A stretch of DNA of 64,000 bases from Massilia endophytica. GTDB taxonomy: Bacteria > Pseudomonadota > Gammaproteobacteria > Burkholderiales > Burkholderiaceae_D. A program made the translations under genes and the position numbers. Location of the stretch: contig NZ_CP088952.1 of assembly GCF_021165955.1 (NCBI RefSeq), positions 4,464,001 through 4,528,000 on the forward strand, written 5' to 3'. The notes below the pieces were generated by a model. It worked only from the letters and a program-made list of their open reading frames with translations, did no database searches and was not told the origin of the DNA. Shown piece by piece: positions 1 to 10,131 of this stretch; positions within the stretch are counted from its first letter, which is position 1; each line of letters begins with the position of its first letter.

Positions 1-2162
1 TTCTTCAGCGCGCCGCCTTCCACCGTGACGAAGCTCGGGCAGAAGCCGGTGGTGCAGGAGAAGTCCTTGTTGCAGGAGGACTGGTTGATCTGGCGCTTGC
101 GGCCCAGTTCCGTTTCCAGCGGCTCCACCGAGAGGCAGTTCGACTGCGCGGAGCAGTCGCCGCAGCCTTCGCACACGGCCTCGTTGATCACCGCGCGCTT
201 GGCGGGGTCCGGATATTCGTTGCGCTTGCGGCGGCGGCGCTTCTCGGAGGCGCAGGTCTGGTCGTAGATCATGGCGGACACGCCCGGCTTGTCGCGCAGT
301 TCGCGCTGCACGTCCATCAGCTCCGAGCGGTGGCGCACGGTGACGCCGGGCGCCCAGGCGTAATCGTCCGGATACTTCTCGGGATCGTCCGTCACCACGA
401 TGATGGGGTTCACGCCTTCGGCCGCGATCTGGCGCGAGATCATGCCCGGATCGAGCGGGCCGTCCACGTTCTGTCCGCCCGTCATGGCCACGGCGTCGTT
501 GTACAGGATCTTGTAGGTAATGTTCACCTTGGCCGCCACGGCCGCACGGATCGCCAGGATGCCGGAGTGGAAGTAGGTGCCGTCGCCCAAGTTGGTGAAC
601 ACGTGCTTCTCGTTCGTGAACGGCGCCTGGCCCACCCAGGTCACGCCTTCCGCGCCCATATGGGTGAAGGTGGAGGTTTCGCGGTCCATCCACAGCACCA
701 TGTAGTGGCAGCCGATGCCTGCCAGCGCGCGCGAGCCTTCCGGCACCTTGGTGGAGGTATTGTGCGGGCAGCCGGAGCAGAAGAAGGGCGTGCGGTCGGT
801 CTGCGGATTCGGCTTGGCCGGAACGCTGTTCAGCAGCAGCTCCTTGGCTTCCAGGTAGGCGATGCGCTCCTTCACACGCGCCGCCACGGGATGGCCGTCG
901 CAGTAGTGCATGATGCGGCTGGCGATGGCGCGCGCGATCTGCGCCGGGTTCAGCTCATAGGTGGCGGGCAGGAGCCAGTCGCCGTGGCCGCTGCGGTGCT
1001 TGTTGGACCATTCGCCCGTGTCGTCGAACTTGCCCACCACGCGGGGGCGTTCGCTGTCCGGCAGGTTGTAGAGCTCCTCCTTCAGCGCGTATTCCAGGAT
1101 CTGGCGCTTCTCTTCCACCACGATGATCTCGTCCAGGCCGCGCGCGAATTCGTGCACGCCGTCCGCTTCCAGCGGCCAGGTCATGCCGATCTTGTACAGG
1201 CGGATGCCGATGTCGGCGGCGGCCTGCTCGTCGATGCCCAGGTCCGCCAGCGCCTGGCGGGTGTCGAGGTAGGATTTGCCCGCGGTGATGATGCCGATCT
1301 TCGGCTTCGGGCTGTCCCAGATGATCCTGTTCAGCTTATTGGCGCGCACATAGGCCAGGGCCGCGTACCACTTGTAGCTGTTCATGCGCACTTCCTGGTC
1401 CAGCACCGTGTCCGGCCAGCGGATATTCAGGCCGCCCGGCGGCAGCTCGAAGTCGTCCGGCATGGCGATCTGCACGCGGTCCGGATCGAAGTCCACCACG
1501 GCGCCCGATTCGATAATGTCGGTCACGCACTTCATCGACACCCACAGGCCCGTGTAGCGGCTCATGGCCCAGGCGTGCAGGCCGTAGTCGATGTATTCCT
1601 GCACCGAGGACGGATAGAGCACGGGAATGCCGCAGGCGGTCAGGATATGGTCGGACTGGTGGGCGGTGGAGGAGGACTTCGCCGCATGGTCGTCGCCCGC
1701 CAGCACCAGCACGCCGCCATGGCGCGCGGAACCTGCGTTGTTGGCGTGCTTGAACACGTCGCCGCAGCGGTCCACGCCGGGGCCCTTGCCGTACCACATG
1801 GCGAAGACGCCGTCGTATTTCGCGTCCGGGAAAAGATTGGTCTGCTGCGTGCCCCACACGGCCGTCGCCGCCAGGTCTTCGTTCATGCCGGGATGGAATT
1901 TGACGTGGTGTGCGTCCAGGTGCTTCTTCGCCTTCATCGCCGTCATGTCCACGCTGGTGACGGGAGAGCCGCGGTAGCCGGTGATGTAACCGGCCGTGTT
2001 CAGGCCCGCCTTCAGGTCGCGCTCGCGCTGCATCATGGGCAGGCGGATCAGGGCCTGGGTGCCGGTCATGAAGGCGCGGCCGCGCTCCAGGGTCCACTTG
2101 TCGTCCAGCGAAACTTCCTGGGCCTGGGCGTTGAGCTCCGTCCCTTTCAGGGGTGCGTTCAT
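1..2162 (-). CDS. Indolepyruvate ferredoxin oxidoreductase, N-terminal 720 residues (3' end outside window)
   Basis: The product oxidatively decarboxylates arylpyruvates (from Trp, Phe and Tyr transamination) to aryl-acetyl-CoA and reduces ferredoxin. The visible part has the N-terminal pyruvate-ferredoxin-oxidoreductase fold (TGYRGSPVTSVD near residue 60), the TPP-binding half (GIGCHYMVLWMD, then GDGTYFHSG) and a ferredoxin-like cysteine cluster CEGCGDCSAQSNC around residues 664-676. This is the long fused form (about 1150-1200 residues) usual in Burkholderiales; the remainder lies left of base 1. The start is ATG at 2160-2162, giving MNAPLKGTEL. It lies just downstream of hpd on the same strand, which fits a shared aromatic amino acid catabolic role. 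Confidence 0.93.
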   Translation of the reverse strand, partial: MNAPLKGTELNAQAQEVSLDDKWTLERGRAFMTGTQALIRLPMMQRERDLKAGLNTAGYITGYRGSPVTSVDMTAMKAKKHLDAHHVKFHPGMNEDLAATAVWGTQQTNLFPDAKYDGVFAMWYGKGPGVDRCGDVFKHANNAGSARHGGVLVLAGDDHAAKSSSTAHQSDHILTACGIPVLYPSSVQEYIDYGLHAWAMSRYTGLWVSMKCVTDIIESGAVVDFDPDRVQIAMPDDFELPPGGLNIRWPDTVLDQEVRMNSYKWYAALAYVRANKLNRIIWDSPKPKIGIITAGKSYLDTRQALADLGIDEQAAADIGIRLYKIGMTWPLEADGVHEFARGLDEIIVVEEKRQILEYALKEELYNLPDSERPRVVGKFDDTGEWSNKHRSGHGDWLLPATYELNPAQIARAIASRIMHYCDGHPVAARVKERIAYLEAKELLLNSVPAKPNPQTDRTPFFCSGCPHNTSTKVPEGSRALAGIGCHYMVLWMDRETSTFTHMGAEGVTWVGQAPFTNEKHVFTNLGDGTYFHSGILAIRAAVAAKVNITYKILYNDAVAMTGGQNVDGPLDPGMISRQIAAEGVNPIIVVTDDPEKYPDDYAWAPGVTVRHRSELMDVQRELRDKPGVSAMIYDQTCASEKRRRRKRNEYPDPAKRAVINEAVCEGCGDCSAQSNCLSVEPLETELGRKRQINQSSCNKDFSCTTGFCPSFVTVEGGALK

Positions 2163-2194
2163 ACTATCTGTCTCCAATATTCTTCAAAGTGCCA

Positions 2195-2230
2195 AAGCCG
2201 GCGCCCCGTCTTGCGCGGGGCTGCCGGCTT
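2195..2230 (-). terminator. GC-rich hairpin between hpd and the indolepyruvate oxidoreductase gene
   Basis: AAGCCGGC (2195-2202) and GCCCCG (2203-2208) pair with CGGGGC (2216-2221) and GCCGGCTT (2223-2230), with a one-base bulge and a 7-base loop. On the minus strand it follows the hpd stop. The T-rich tail is poor (CTTTGGCACTTTG), so it may be a partial terminator or attenuator rather than a full stop to transcription. Confidence 0.5.
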
Positions 2231-2254
2231 GTCGTGCTGCCGATGCTGCGTGTA

Positions 2255-3376
<1,122 letters not shown>

Positions 3377-3502
3377 ATTGCGTCTCCTTGCAGAATAGCG
3401 CTCAGTATAGTCGCCGGATCGCAGAATTAAATTGCAAACATTTCCCTACTCTGCAGGTTTTGAGCAATAATATTGCCCAGGCACGCACTTTATGGGGGAA
3501 AG

Positions 3503-4024
3503 ATGTCCAAGATTTCGCTGGATAAGACCGACCGCAAGATTTTGTCCATTCTGCAGACGGATGGCCGCCTGTCCAACCAGGACGTGGCCGAGCAGGTGAA
3601 CCTCTCGCCCTCCCCTTGCCTGCGCCGCATCAAGCGGCTGGAGGAAGAAGGCGTGATCCGCCAGTACGTGGCCCTGCTGGATCCGGACAAGATCGGCCTG
3701 GGCCTGCTGGCCTACGTGAACGTGCGGCTGGAAAAGCACAGCGACGGCGCGGCCCAGAGCAATGCGCGCGCCCTCGGCGCCCTGGCGGGAACGGCTTCGC
3801 CCCGCGCCGATTTCGCGGTGGCGGTGGAACAATGGCCGGAAGTGGTGGCCTGCTACGCGATGACGGGCGAAATGGACTACCTGCTGCGCGTCCACGTGGA
3901 GGACATGGACCACTTCTCCCGCTTCATGATGGCGACGCTGCTGCGCCACCCGGCGGTGCTGGACGTGAAATCCTCCTTCGCCCTTCAGCGCATCAAGGAC
4001 ACCACCGCCCTGCCATTGGTCTGA
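3503..4024 (+). CDS. Lrp/AsnC family transcriptional regulator
   Basis: The protein has 173 residues. An N-terminal winged HTH (LDKTDRKILSILQTDGRLSN, then DVAEQVNLSPSPCLRRIKRL) is followed by the RAM effector-binding domain (residues about 65-160). The start was set at ATG 3503 because GGGGGAAAG lies immediately upstream and MSKISLDKTD aligns with the family start; an in-frame upstream ATG at 3473 would add ten atypical residues. It is divergent from hpd, so it probably senses an aromatic amino acid and controls hpd and itself. Its 3' end overlaps the convergent cupin gene by 40 bp. Confidence 0.92.
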   Translation: MSKISLDKTDRKILSILQTDGRLSNQDVAEQVNLSPSPCLRRIKRLEEEGVIRQYVALLDPDKIGLGLLAYVNVRLEKHSDGAAQSNARALGALAGTASPRADFAVAVEQWPEVVACYAMTGEMDYLLRVHVEDMDHFSRFMMATLLRHPAVLDVKSSFALQRIKDTTALPLV

Positions 4025-4899
4025 AGCGCCAGCGGCATCGCCCTGGCCCAGCGGTTGGACGACAGGGAAAAGGCCAGCGAGCGCACCTGGTGATACCACC
4101 CGGCCGGCACATACAGCATGTCGCCGGGATTGACGATGCACTCCACGATAGCGGCCTGCCGCGCCAGCGGGAAGCGGTCGTAATCCGGCGCCTCCGGGTC
4201 GAAGGGGGAACCGAAGAGAATGGCGTTCGCCTCGCGCACGTACAGGAATTCGTCGTGGTGCGGCGGCGCCAGGCAGATGCGCTTCGTGCCCCAGATCTGG
4301 GCGAAGATATTGTCGTCGTAATCGCAGTGCAGCGGCGTCACGGTTCCTGCGGGACCGATCCAGAAACGGGGCGGCCCCATTTTCCCGAAGTAGGCAGGCC
4401 AGTGGCACAGGCTGTTCAACTCGCGCAGCTCCAGGTTCCCCAGGTAGGGCGGCAGGTCCTGCGTTCCGGCTGCGGCAAGATCGAGATACTCCAGCATCGT
4501 CATGTCCTGCATGGCCCGGTCGGGCGCGAACGCCGTGTTGATGTAGTCGCCCACCCGTGCCCGCACGTGCAGGTGGCCGAAGCGCTCGCGCAGGATTTCA
4601 GGCGGGTGGGCGGACAACGGCCACTTGCCGACAAGCCCAGTGATGAGGAATGGCAGGCCTTCTTCGGCGCGCGCACGGAAGGCCGCGGCATCGGGCGCCC
4701 GCACGCGCGGCACTTCGGACAGGGGCGGGAGGGTGCGGGCGGCCTGCCTGATCGCTTCCCGCATTTCATGGATCGAGGCGACGCCGCGCACCTGGGCGTC
4801 CCTGCGCTCCTGCGCCTGCCTGCGGGCGATGATCTCTTCCGGCGATGCGGGAACGTGCAATCGCGGCGGCAGCCGCGGTGAAGTCTTCTCGTTGGACAT
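3985..4899 (-). CDS. Cupin-like (JmjC-type) Fe(II)/2-oxoglutarate hydroxylase family protein
   Basis: This 304-residue protein resembles cupin_8 / FIH-type hydroxylases. The metal triad is visible: HCD in TPLHCDYDDN and a distal His in VPAGWYHQV. The Lys in WGTKRICLAP may bind 2-oxoglutarate. PYLGNLELRELNSLCHWP lies in the usual mid-domain position. The substrate (protein or small molecule) is unknown. The start is ATG 4899 (MSNEKTSPRL), 4 bp after the GNAT gene stop, so it is the last gene of the slt-gst-cca-GNAT operon. In-frame upstream extension only covers GNAT coding sequence. Confidence 0.8.
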   Translation of the reverse strand: MSNEKTSPRLPPRLHVPASPEEIIARRQAQERRDAQVRGVASIHEMREAIRQAARTLPPLSEVPRVRAPDAAAFRARAEEGLPFLITGLVGKWPLSAHPPEILRERFGHLHVRARVGDYINTAFAPDRAMQDMTMLEYLDLAAAGTQDLPPYLGNLELRELNSLCHWPAYFGKMGPPRFWIGPAGTVTPLHCDYDDNIFAQIWGTKRICLAPPHHDEFLYVREANAILFGSPFDPEAPDYDRFPLARQAAIVECIVNPGDMLYVPAGWYHQVRSLAFSLSSNRWARAMPLALQTNGRAVVSLMR

Positions 4900-4903
4900 C
4901 TGG

Positions 4904-5563
4904 CTAGTCTGTGCGTTTCCGGCGGCCGGGCAGGCGTTCCCACAGCTTGGTGGCACGCCGCACATTGGCCTTGAGCGCGTAATCGAGCGTGGCCAGCTGC
5001 TCCTGCATCGCTTCCTGCAGCACACTGGCCGGGTCGGCGGGACCGAGTTTCAGGTAGGCGTCCGCCTCGCCGTAATCGCGGTGGATCTCCATACCCGCCT
5101 TCTTCGCGATATGCATCATGGTCTGGTTGGAGGCCAGGCAGTGCATGTAGAGCGTATCCACGTCGTTGTTGCGGCAGACGATGTTGGCGCGCTCGAACAT
5201 GCGCGAGCCGATGCCCAGGCCGCGCGCGGACTTCAGCACCGACACGCCGAACTCCGCCACCCTGTCCTTCTCTGTGGTGCTCTCGGCGGGCTTGGGCGCG
5301 AAGGCGAGATGGCCGACCGCCACCAGCTTGAAGGTGCGGTTGTAGACGCCGAACACGATATCGCGCTCGAAATTAATGCCCATCACGTACTTCGTGACTT
5401 GCTCGTCGTTCAGGTGGGAGCCGAAGCGCAGCACGCGGTCCTGCTGTTCCAGGGCCAGAAAATGGCGCAGCATGCGGCGGCGGTCGCGCTCGCGCAGTTC
5501 CTTGATGGGCACGGCCGGACGCTGCGGCGACTCTCCGAGCCAGCGGAAGAAGTTCAGGGTCAT
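4904..5563 (-). CDS. GNAT family N-acetyltransferase
   Basis: The product has 219 residues. The acetyl-CoA loop is seen as ARGLGIGSRMFERA (R-x-x-G-x-G) after the beta-strand VAEFGVSVLKS, followed by LYMHCLASNQTMMHIAKKAGM, the typical GNAT C-terminal half. The substrate is not predictable. The start ATG at 5561-5563 overlaps the cca stop (ATGA), indicating translational coupling. A basic C-terminal tail (KLWERLPGRRKRTD) follows the domain. Confidence 0.85.
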   Translation of the reverse strand: MTLNFFRWLGESPQRPAVPIKELRERDRRRMLRHFLALEQQDRVLRFGSHLNDEQVTKYVMGINFERDIVFGVYNRTFKLVAVGHLAFAPKPAESTTEKDRVAEFGVSVLKSARGLGIGSRMFERANIVCRNNDVDTLYMHCLASNQTMMHIAKKAGMEIHRDYGEADAYLKLGPADPASVLQEAMQEQLATLDYALKANVRRATKLWERLPGRRKRTD

Positions 5564-6819
5564 GCCTCGCCGTCCTCTTCGTCGGGTCCCTGGTCGCCGA
5601 TGGCTTCCTTCACCGCCACGACACGGGCGCGGCGGATCATCTCGGGAATACGCTCCGGGCGCTCGGCCAGGCCCTGCGCGATCTCGCCCGCGTTGACGCC
5701 GCGCGCCGCTTCCAGCGCCTTCTCGAGATAAGGCCGCTGAGGATAGGGCTTGTCGCGGAAACTGCCGGAAGGCCCTTCCCTGCCGCGCGCATCGCATTCG
5801 GATGCCAGCAGCATCTGGCCGAAGCGCGCGGGCTTGCGGAAGGCGTCGCAGCGTTCGAAGAGGGTCACGATGGTGCGCGGGCGCAATTCCAGCGCGCGCG
5901 ACACGTTGCCGTGGTCGCGCGCGGTCATCACCGCCAGGTCGCGGCAATCCGTGGGCGCGCGCAGGCGCTTGCAGACCTCCCCCACCAGCTCCACACCCAG
6001 CCCTTCATGGCCGTGGTGGGACGGCCATTTCTCCGGCGGCGTTGCGCCCTTGCCCAGGTCGTGCAGCAGCGCCGCGAAACGCACAGGCAGCTCATAAGCC
6101 TGCGAGGCGGCATAGTCCGCGACCTGCTCCATGTGGATGCCGGTGTCGATCTCGGGATGCCACTTCTCGGGCTGTGGCACGCCCCACAGGCGGTCCAGCT
6201 CCGGAACGATGCGGGCCAGGGCGCCGCAGTCGCGCAGCACCTGGAGCATGCGCGAGGGCTTCTGTTCCATCAGGCCGCGTGAAAGCTCCTGCCACACGCG
6301 CTCGGGCACCAGGGCATCCACTTCGCCCTCGTCCACCATCTTGCGCATGAGCGCATTGGTTTCGGGCGCCACGCGGAATTCGGGATAGCGCGCCGCGAAG
6401 CGGGCGACGCGCAGGATGCGCACCGGGTCCTCGGCAAAGGCATCGGAGACGTGGCGGAAGATGCGGTCGCGCACGTCCTGCTGGCCGTTGAAGGGATCGG
6501 TAAGCGTGCCGTCTTCTGCGCGGGCCATCGCATTGATGGTGAGGTCGCGCCGCACGAGGTCGTCCTCCAGCGTCACGTCCGGCGAGGTGTGGAAGACGAA
6601 GCCCTTGTAGCCTGGCGCCGTCTTGCGTTCGGTGCGGGCCAGGGCGTATTCCTCCTGCGTCTGCGGATGGAGGAAGACAGGGAAGTCCTTGCCTACGGGG
6701 CGGAAGCCCTGCCGCACCATGTCGTCGGGGGTGGCGCCGACCACCACGTGGTCGTGGTCCTTGACCGGCAGGCCAAGCAGCTCGTCGCGCACGGCGCCGC
6801 CGACGACATAGGTTTTCAT
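5560..6819 (-). CDS. cca: Multifunctional CCA-adding enzyme (tRNA nucleotidyltransferase with HD domain)
   Basis: The enzyme adds or repairs the 3'-CCA of tRNA without a template. It has 419 residues: a class II nucleotidyltransferase head (VVGGAVRDELLG, KDHDHVVVG, RRDLTINAMA), the neck/body region (DPVRILRVARFAARYP), and a C-terminal HD phosphohydrolase domain (RFAALLHDLGKG and HHGHEGLG), as in the gamma/beta-proteobacterial multifunctional form. It starts at ATG 6819, 4 bp after the gst stop, and its stop overlaps the GNAT start. Confidence 0.97.
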   Translation of the reverse strand: MKTYVVGGAVRDELLGLPVKDHDHVVVGATPDDMVRQGFRPVGKDFPVFLHPQTQEEYALARTERKTAPGYKGFVFHTSPDVTLEDDLVRRDLTINAMARAEDGTLTDPFNGQQDVRDRIFRHVSDAFAEDPVRILRVARFAARYPEFRVAPETNALMRKMVDEGEVDALVPERVWQELSRGLMEQKPSRMLQVLRDCGALARIVPELDRLWGVPQPEKWHPEIDTGIHMEQVADYAASQAYELPVRFAALLHDLGKGATPPEKWPSHHGHEGLGVELVGEVCKRLRAPTDCRDLAVMTARDHGNVSRALELRPRTIVTLFERCDAFRKPARFGQMLLASECDARGREGPSGSFRDKPYPQRPYLEKALEAARGVNAGEIAQGLAERPERIPEMIRRARVVAVKEAIGDQGPDEEDGEA

Positions 6820-6823
6820 TGCA

Positions 6824-7534
6824 TCAGTCCAGCGTGTCGTACTTCGGCAGCGCCTCCTGCTCGGCCAGCGCCTCCTCCACCCAGCGCGCCACGGCGGGAT
6901 GGTTGCGCACGCGCTCGCAGTACGCGTTCAGCGCGGGCGGCAGCACCACGCCGTAGGTCTTGAAGCGCATGACCACGGGCGCGTAGAAGGCGTCCGCCAC
7001 CGAGAAGTCGCCGAACAGGAACTGGTTGTGGCCGAAGCGGCTCAGGCACTCTTCCCAGATCTCGCTGATGCGGCCAATGTCCGCCTGGGTCGCGGCCGTG
7101 CGGCCCTTGCCGGGGAAGCTGGCCTTGATGTTCATGGACATAGTGCTGCGCAGGCTGCTGAAGCTCGAATGCATTTCGGCGCAGACGGAGCGCGCCAGGG
7201 CGCGTGCCGCCACGTCGCGCGGCCACAGGTGCTCGTCCGGGAACTGCTCGGCGAGATACTCGCAGATGGCCAGGCTGTCCCAGATGGCGATTTCGCCCGC
7301 CAGCAGCACGGGCACGCGGCCGCTCGCGCTGTAGCGGGCGATGTTGTTGGCCGTATCCGGCTGGTCCAGCAGCACGCGCACTTCCTGGAAGGGGATGCCG
7401 AAGGCGTGCAGCAGCACCCAGGGCCGCATGGACCAGGAAGAGTAGTTCTTGTTGCCGATGACGAGGGTCAGGCCGGGGGCGCGGGCCGCCGCCAGGGTCT
7501 GGCTCAGGGTGGGGTCGAGTTGGGTAGTGTGCAT
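6824..7534 (-). CDS. Glutathione S-transferase family protein
   Basis: The protein has 236 residues. The N-terminal thioredoxin-like domain begins LTLVIGNKNYSSWSMRPWVLL, where the NYSSWS motif carries the likely catalytic Ser of this GST subgroup. The cis-Pro and gamma-Glu-binding residues lie in GRVPVLL and IWDSLAICEYL. The all-helical C-domain includes FLFGDFSVADAFYAPVV. The substrate is unknown. It sits 7 bp after slt and 4 bp before cca in one operon. Confidence 0.92.
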   Translation of the reverse strand: MHTTQLDPTLSQTLAAARAPGLTLVIGNKNYSSWSMRPWVLLHAFGIPFQEVRVLLDQPDTANNIARYSASGRVPVLLAGEIAIWDSLAICEYLAEQFPDEHLWPRDVAARALARSVCAEMHSSFSSLRSTMSMNIKASFPGKGRTAATQADIGRISEIWEECLSRFGHNQFLFGDFSVADAFYAPVVMRFKTYGVVLPPALNAYCERVRNHPAVARWVEEALAEQEALPKYDTLD

Positions 7535-7541
7535 GTAAGTG

Positions 7542-9500
7542 TTATCGGCTGCTGAAAGTGGTCTGCTGCTGTTCCTGCTGGGTATAGCCCTTCGGCGTCA
7601 CCACGCCGAGGCGCGCCTTGAGCGACTGCGGCTTGCCTTCGAAGAGGGCCGCATAATAGGTGGCGTTCGTCATCACGTTCTTCACGTACGAGCGCGTCTC
7701 GTAATAAGGCATGGTTTCGATGAAGACGGTGGCGTCCATCGGTTTCGTGAGCGAGGAGCGCCAGGAGCGCAGGCGGCCGGGGCCCGCATTGTAGGCCGCC
7801 GTTGCCAGTACCTGCGAGCCGTCCATGCTGCCCAGGACCATGTTCATGTAGTTCGCGCCCAGCAGGATATTGGTGCGCACGTCGGTGAGCATGTCCTGCA
7901 CGAAGTCCGTGAGGCCGATCTTCTTGGCGACCCAGCGGCCCGTGGACGGCATCACCTGCATCAGGCCCGAAGCGCCCACGCTCGACTGCGCGTTCATGAT
8001 GAAGCGCGATTCCTGGCGGATCAGGCCATAGACCCAGGCGCGGTCCAGGCCCAGGGTGCGCGTGGTGGGCGCCATGATGTCGTCGTGCGGCGCGGGGTAA
8101 CGGTGCGTGTAGTCGGCCTGTACCCGCGTGCGTTCCGCCGTGTACACCATGCGGTCCAGGATATGGTTCTGGCGCGCGTATTCGGCCGCGGCGATCAGTT
8201 CGCGCTCGTTCAGGCGGCGCACTTCCCAGTTCCACTCGCGCGTGCCTTCGAAGCGCAGGCGCAGGTCGAAGAACTTCAGGGCACGCTGGAAGCCGGGGCT
8301 GGCGGCGATGGCGGCGATTTCGGCAGGCGTGGGCGGAGCGCCAGGCGCGGGGATGGACACGTTGCGGCCCAGCTCCTCGGCGGCCAGCAGGCCGTAATAG
8401 TCCTGGCGGTCGGCGATGCTGCGGTAAAGCGCCAGCACTTCGGGCGTGTTGCCGCGCGCTTCGGCCGCCATGGCGCGCGCGTTCCAGTAGATCCAGGTGG
8501 GATCGGCGCGCAGGCTGGCGGGCATGGCGGCGATGGTCTGGCGCAGCAGGCTCCAGTCGCCATCGCGCATCGCGGAGCGCGCCTTCCACTGGAACTGGTC
8601 GATGGAGAGCGGTGCGCCGCTGGACTGGCGCCAGTATTCGGAAGTCTCGGGCGCGATCACGTACGAGGCCTGCAGGGCGATATTGGCCCAGCCGATGGCC
8701 CGCTCCTGCGGCGTGAGTTTGGGCAGCGCCTTCTTCAGCGCCAGCACGGAGAGCTTGATGCTGGTCTTGGCGGCGCGGCCGACGGCGACCAGGAAGGCCT
8801 CGTGCTCGTCCTTCGTCTGGCCGGCTCCCTTGGCCAGGGCCACGGCAGGCAGGTCGATGGCCTGCGCGATTTTCTTGTCCGAGCCGTTCAGGAGGATGAT
8901 GGTGCGGCGCGCGGGCCCCGTGGCGTTCATCTCGCCCGCGAGGCGCACCTGGGCCCACAGGTCCTCGGCGCTGAACTGGCGGGTCTGGGACAGCGCGGCG
9001 ATCAGGGCGCCGCAGCCCTCGCCGTAGTTGGGCGGATTGACCAGCAGCGCGCGCGCCTCGTTCGCCACGTTCTGGCCCTTGCTCAGGCGGGACAGCAGGG
9101 TGTAGCACTTCACCTGCAGGTCGTCGTCCAGCACGAAGAGCGGCTGCTGCTGGTCGAACATGGCCCAGTCGCGCTTGCGGCCCAGTTCAAGGAGCCAGTC
9201 GTTGCGCAGGCGGTCGGCGATGGCGCTGCCTTCGTAACGCTTCAGGAAGTCCAGGATCTCGGCGGCGCTGGCGTCGCGGAAATGCGATTTCAGCCGATAA
9301 TAGTCGACATAGGACGGGATCGCGTAGTTCGCGAGGCGGGCCGCGTAGAATTCGGCCTTGCTGGCGTCGTCGCGCCGCACCGAGTCGCGCAGGAGCAGGA
9401 AGGCATCGTCTTCCTTCCTGGTGTCGCCGTCCTGGGCAAAGGCAGTAAGGCAGGCCGCTGCGAGCAGTGCGCCGGCTATCCATTTCGACTTGGAAATCAA
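7542..9500 (-). CDS. slt: Soluble lytic murein transglycosylase (Slt70-like), TTG start
   Basis: This periplasmic enzyme cleaves the MurNAc-GlcNAc bond of peptidoglycan, leaving 1,6-anhydro-MurNAc. It is 652 residues with a signal peptide (KSKWIAGALLAAACLTAFA), a long superhelical U/L domain, and a C-terminal SLT domain. Catalytic E497 is in RQESRF, with GLMQVMPSTG, GANYMNMV and TAAYNAGPGR following. No ATG fits: TTG at 9498-9500 starts directly before the signal peptide and has a GAGAGAG ribosome site about 8 bases upstream. An upstream in-frame extension would destroy the signal peptide. It heads the slt-gst-cca-GNAT-cupin operon and is divergent from fau (28 bp). Confidence 0.93.
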   Translation of the reverse strand: MISKSKWIAGALLAAACLTAFAQDGDTRKEDDAFLLLRDSVRRDDASKAEFYAARLANYAIPSYVDYYRLKSHFRDASAAEILDFLKRYEGSAIADRLRNDWLLELGRKRDWAMFDQQQPLFVLDDDLQVKCYTLLSRLSKGQNVANEARALLVNPPNYGEGCGALIAALSQTRQFSAEDLWAQVRLAGEMNATGPARRTIILLNGSDKKIAQAIDLPAVALAKGAGQTKDEHEAFLVAVGRAAKTSIKLSVLALKKALPKLTPQERAIGWANIALQASYVIAPETSEYWRQSSGAPLSIDQFQWKARSAMRDGDWSLLRQTIAAMPASLRADPTWIYWNARAMAAEARGNTPEVLALYRSIADRQDYYGLLAAEELGRNVSIPAPGAPPTPAEIAAIAASPGFQRALKFFDLRLRFEGTREWNWEVRRLNERELIAAAEYARQNHILDRMVYTAERTRVQADYTHRYPAPHDDIMAPTTRTLGLDRAWVYGLIRQESRFIMNAQSSVGASGLMQVMPSTGRWVAKKIGLTDFVQDMLTDVRTNILLGANYMNMVLGSMDGSQVLATAAYNAGPGRLRSWRSSLTKPMDATVFIETMPYYETRSYVKNVMTNATYYAALFEGKPQSLKARLGVVTPKGYTQQEQQQTTFSSR

Positions 9501-9528
9501 TGTACGACTCTCTCTGTAATTCAGCCAT

Positions 9529-10131
9529 ATGAGCAGCGATTCAAGAATACCACGCGGGGCCGCCGGGCTACCAGCCTCCAACGCACAGACAGGGGCCGAA
9601 GTGAAGGCCAGCCTGCGCAAGCAGCTGCTGGCTGCGCGGCGCGAACTTCCGGCCGAGCTGAGGGCCCGCTGGGACGCGGACATCTGCCGCCATGTGGTGC
9701 AATGGTGGCAGCGGAGCCGCGTGGAAGCCCTGGGCGTGTACTGGCCGCTGCGCGACGAGCCGGACCTGCATGCGGCCTACGCCGAGCTGGCGCGGCTGGG
9801 CGTGCGCCTGCTGCTGCCGGTGGTGGTGCAGCGCGACGCGGCGCTGGAGTTCGCGGACTGGGAGATCGGCGAATCGATGGTGAAGGACGCGATGGGGATT
9901 GCGGTGCCCGCCCACCTGCGGCTGGATGCGCCGCCGGCCGCGCTGCTTGTGCCCTGCCTGGGCTACAACAGCGCGGGCTACCGCCTGGGATACGGCGGCG
10001 GATTCTACGACCGGACGCTGGCGCGCGAGCCTCGCCCGGCCACGGTGGGCATCGCCTATTCCTGCCTCGCCGCCGAATTCGGCAGCGACGCGCACGATAT
10101 CCCGCTGGACAGCATCATCACCGAGGCGTGA
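9529..10131 (+). CDS. fau: 5-formyltetrahydrofolate cyclo-ligase
   Basis: The enzyme converts 5-formyl-THF plus ATP to 5,10-methenyl-THF, rescuing the stored folate form. It has 200 residues, with the N-terminal KASLRKQLLAARREL helix and the C-terminal ATP/substrate motif GYGGGFYDRTLA preceded by LVPCLGYNSAGYRLG. ATG 9529 gives a non-conserved 22-residue leader; GTG at 9601 (VKASLRKQ) is an alternative start. It is divergent from slt and its last 14 bp overlap the convergent metF. Confidence 0.95.
   Translation: MSSDSRIPRGAAGLPASNAQTGAEVKASLRKQLLAARRELPAELRARWDADICRHVVQWWQRSRVEALGVYWPLRDEPDLHAAYAELARLGVRLLLPVVVQRDAALEFADWEIGESMVKDAMGIAVPAHLRLDAPPAALLVPCLGYNSAGYRLGYGGGFYDRTLAREPRPATVGIAYSCLAAEFGSDAHDIPLDSIITEA

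Noticed and set aside
9187..9528. ATG-started minus-strand frame at the 5' end of slt
   Set aside because: It is out of frame with the slt domains. The in-frame TTG start at 9500 gives a proper signal peptide and ribosome site.
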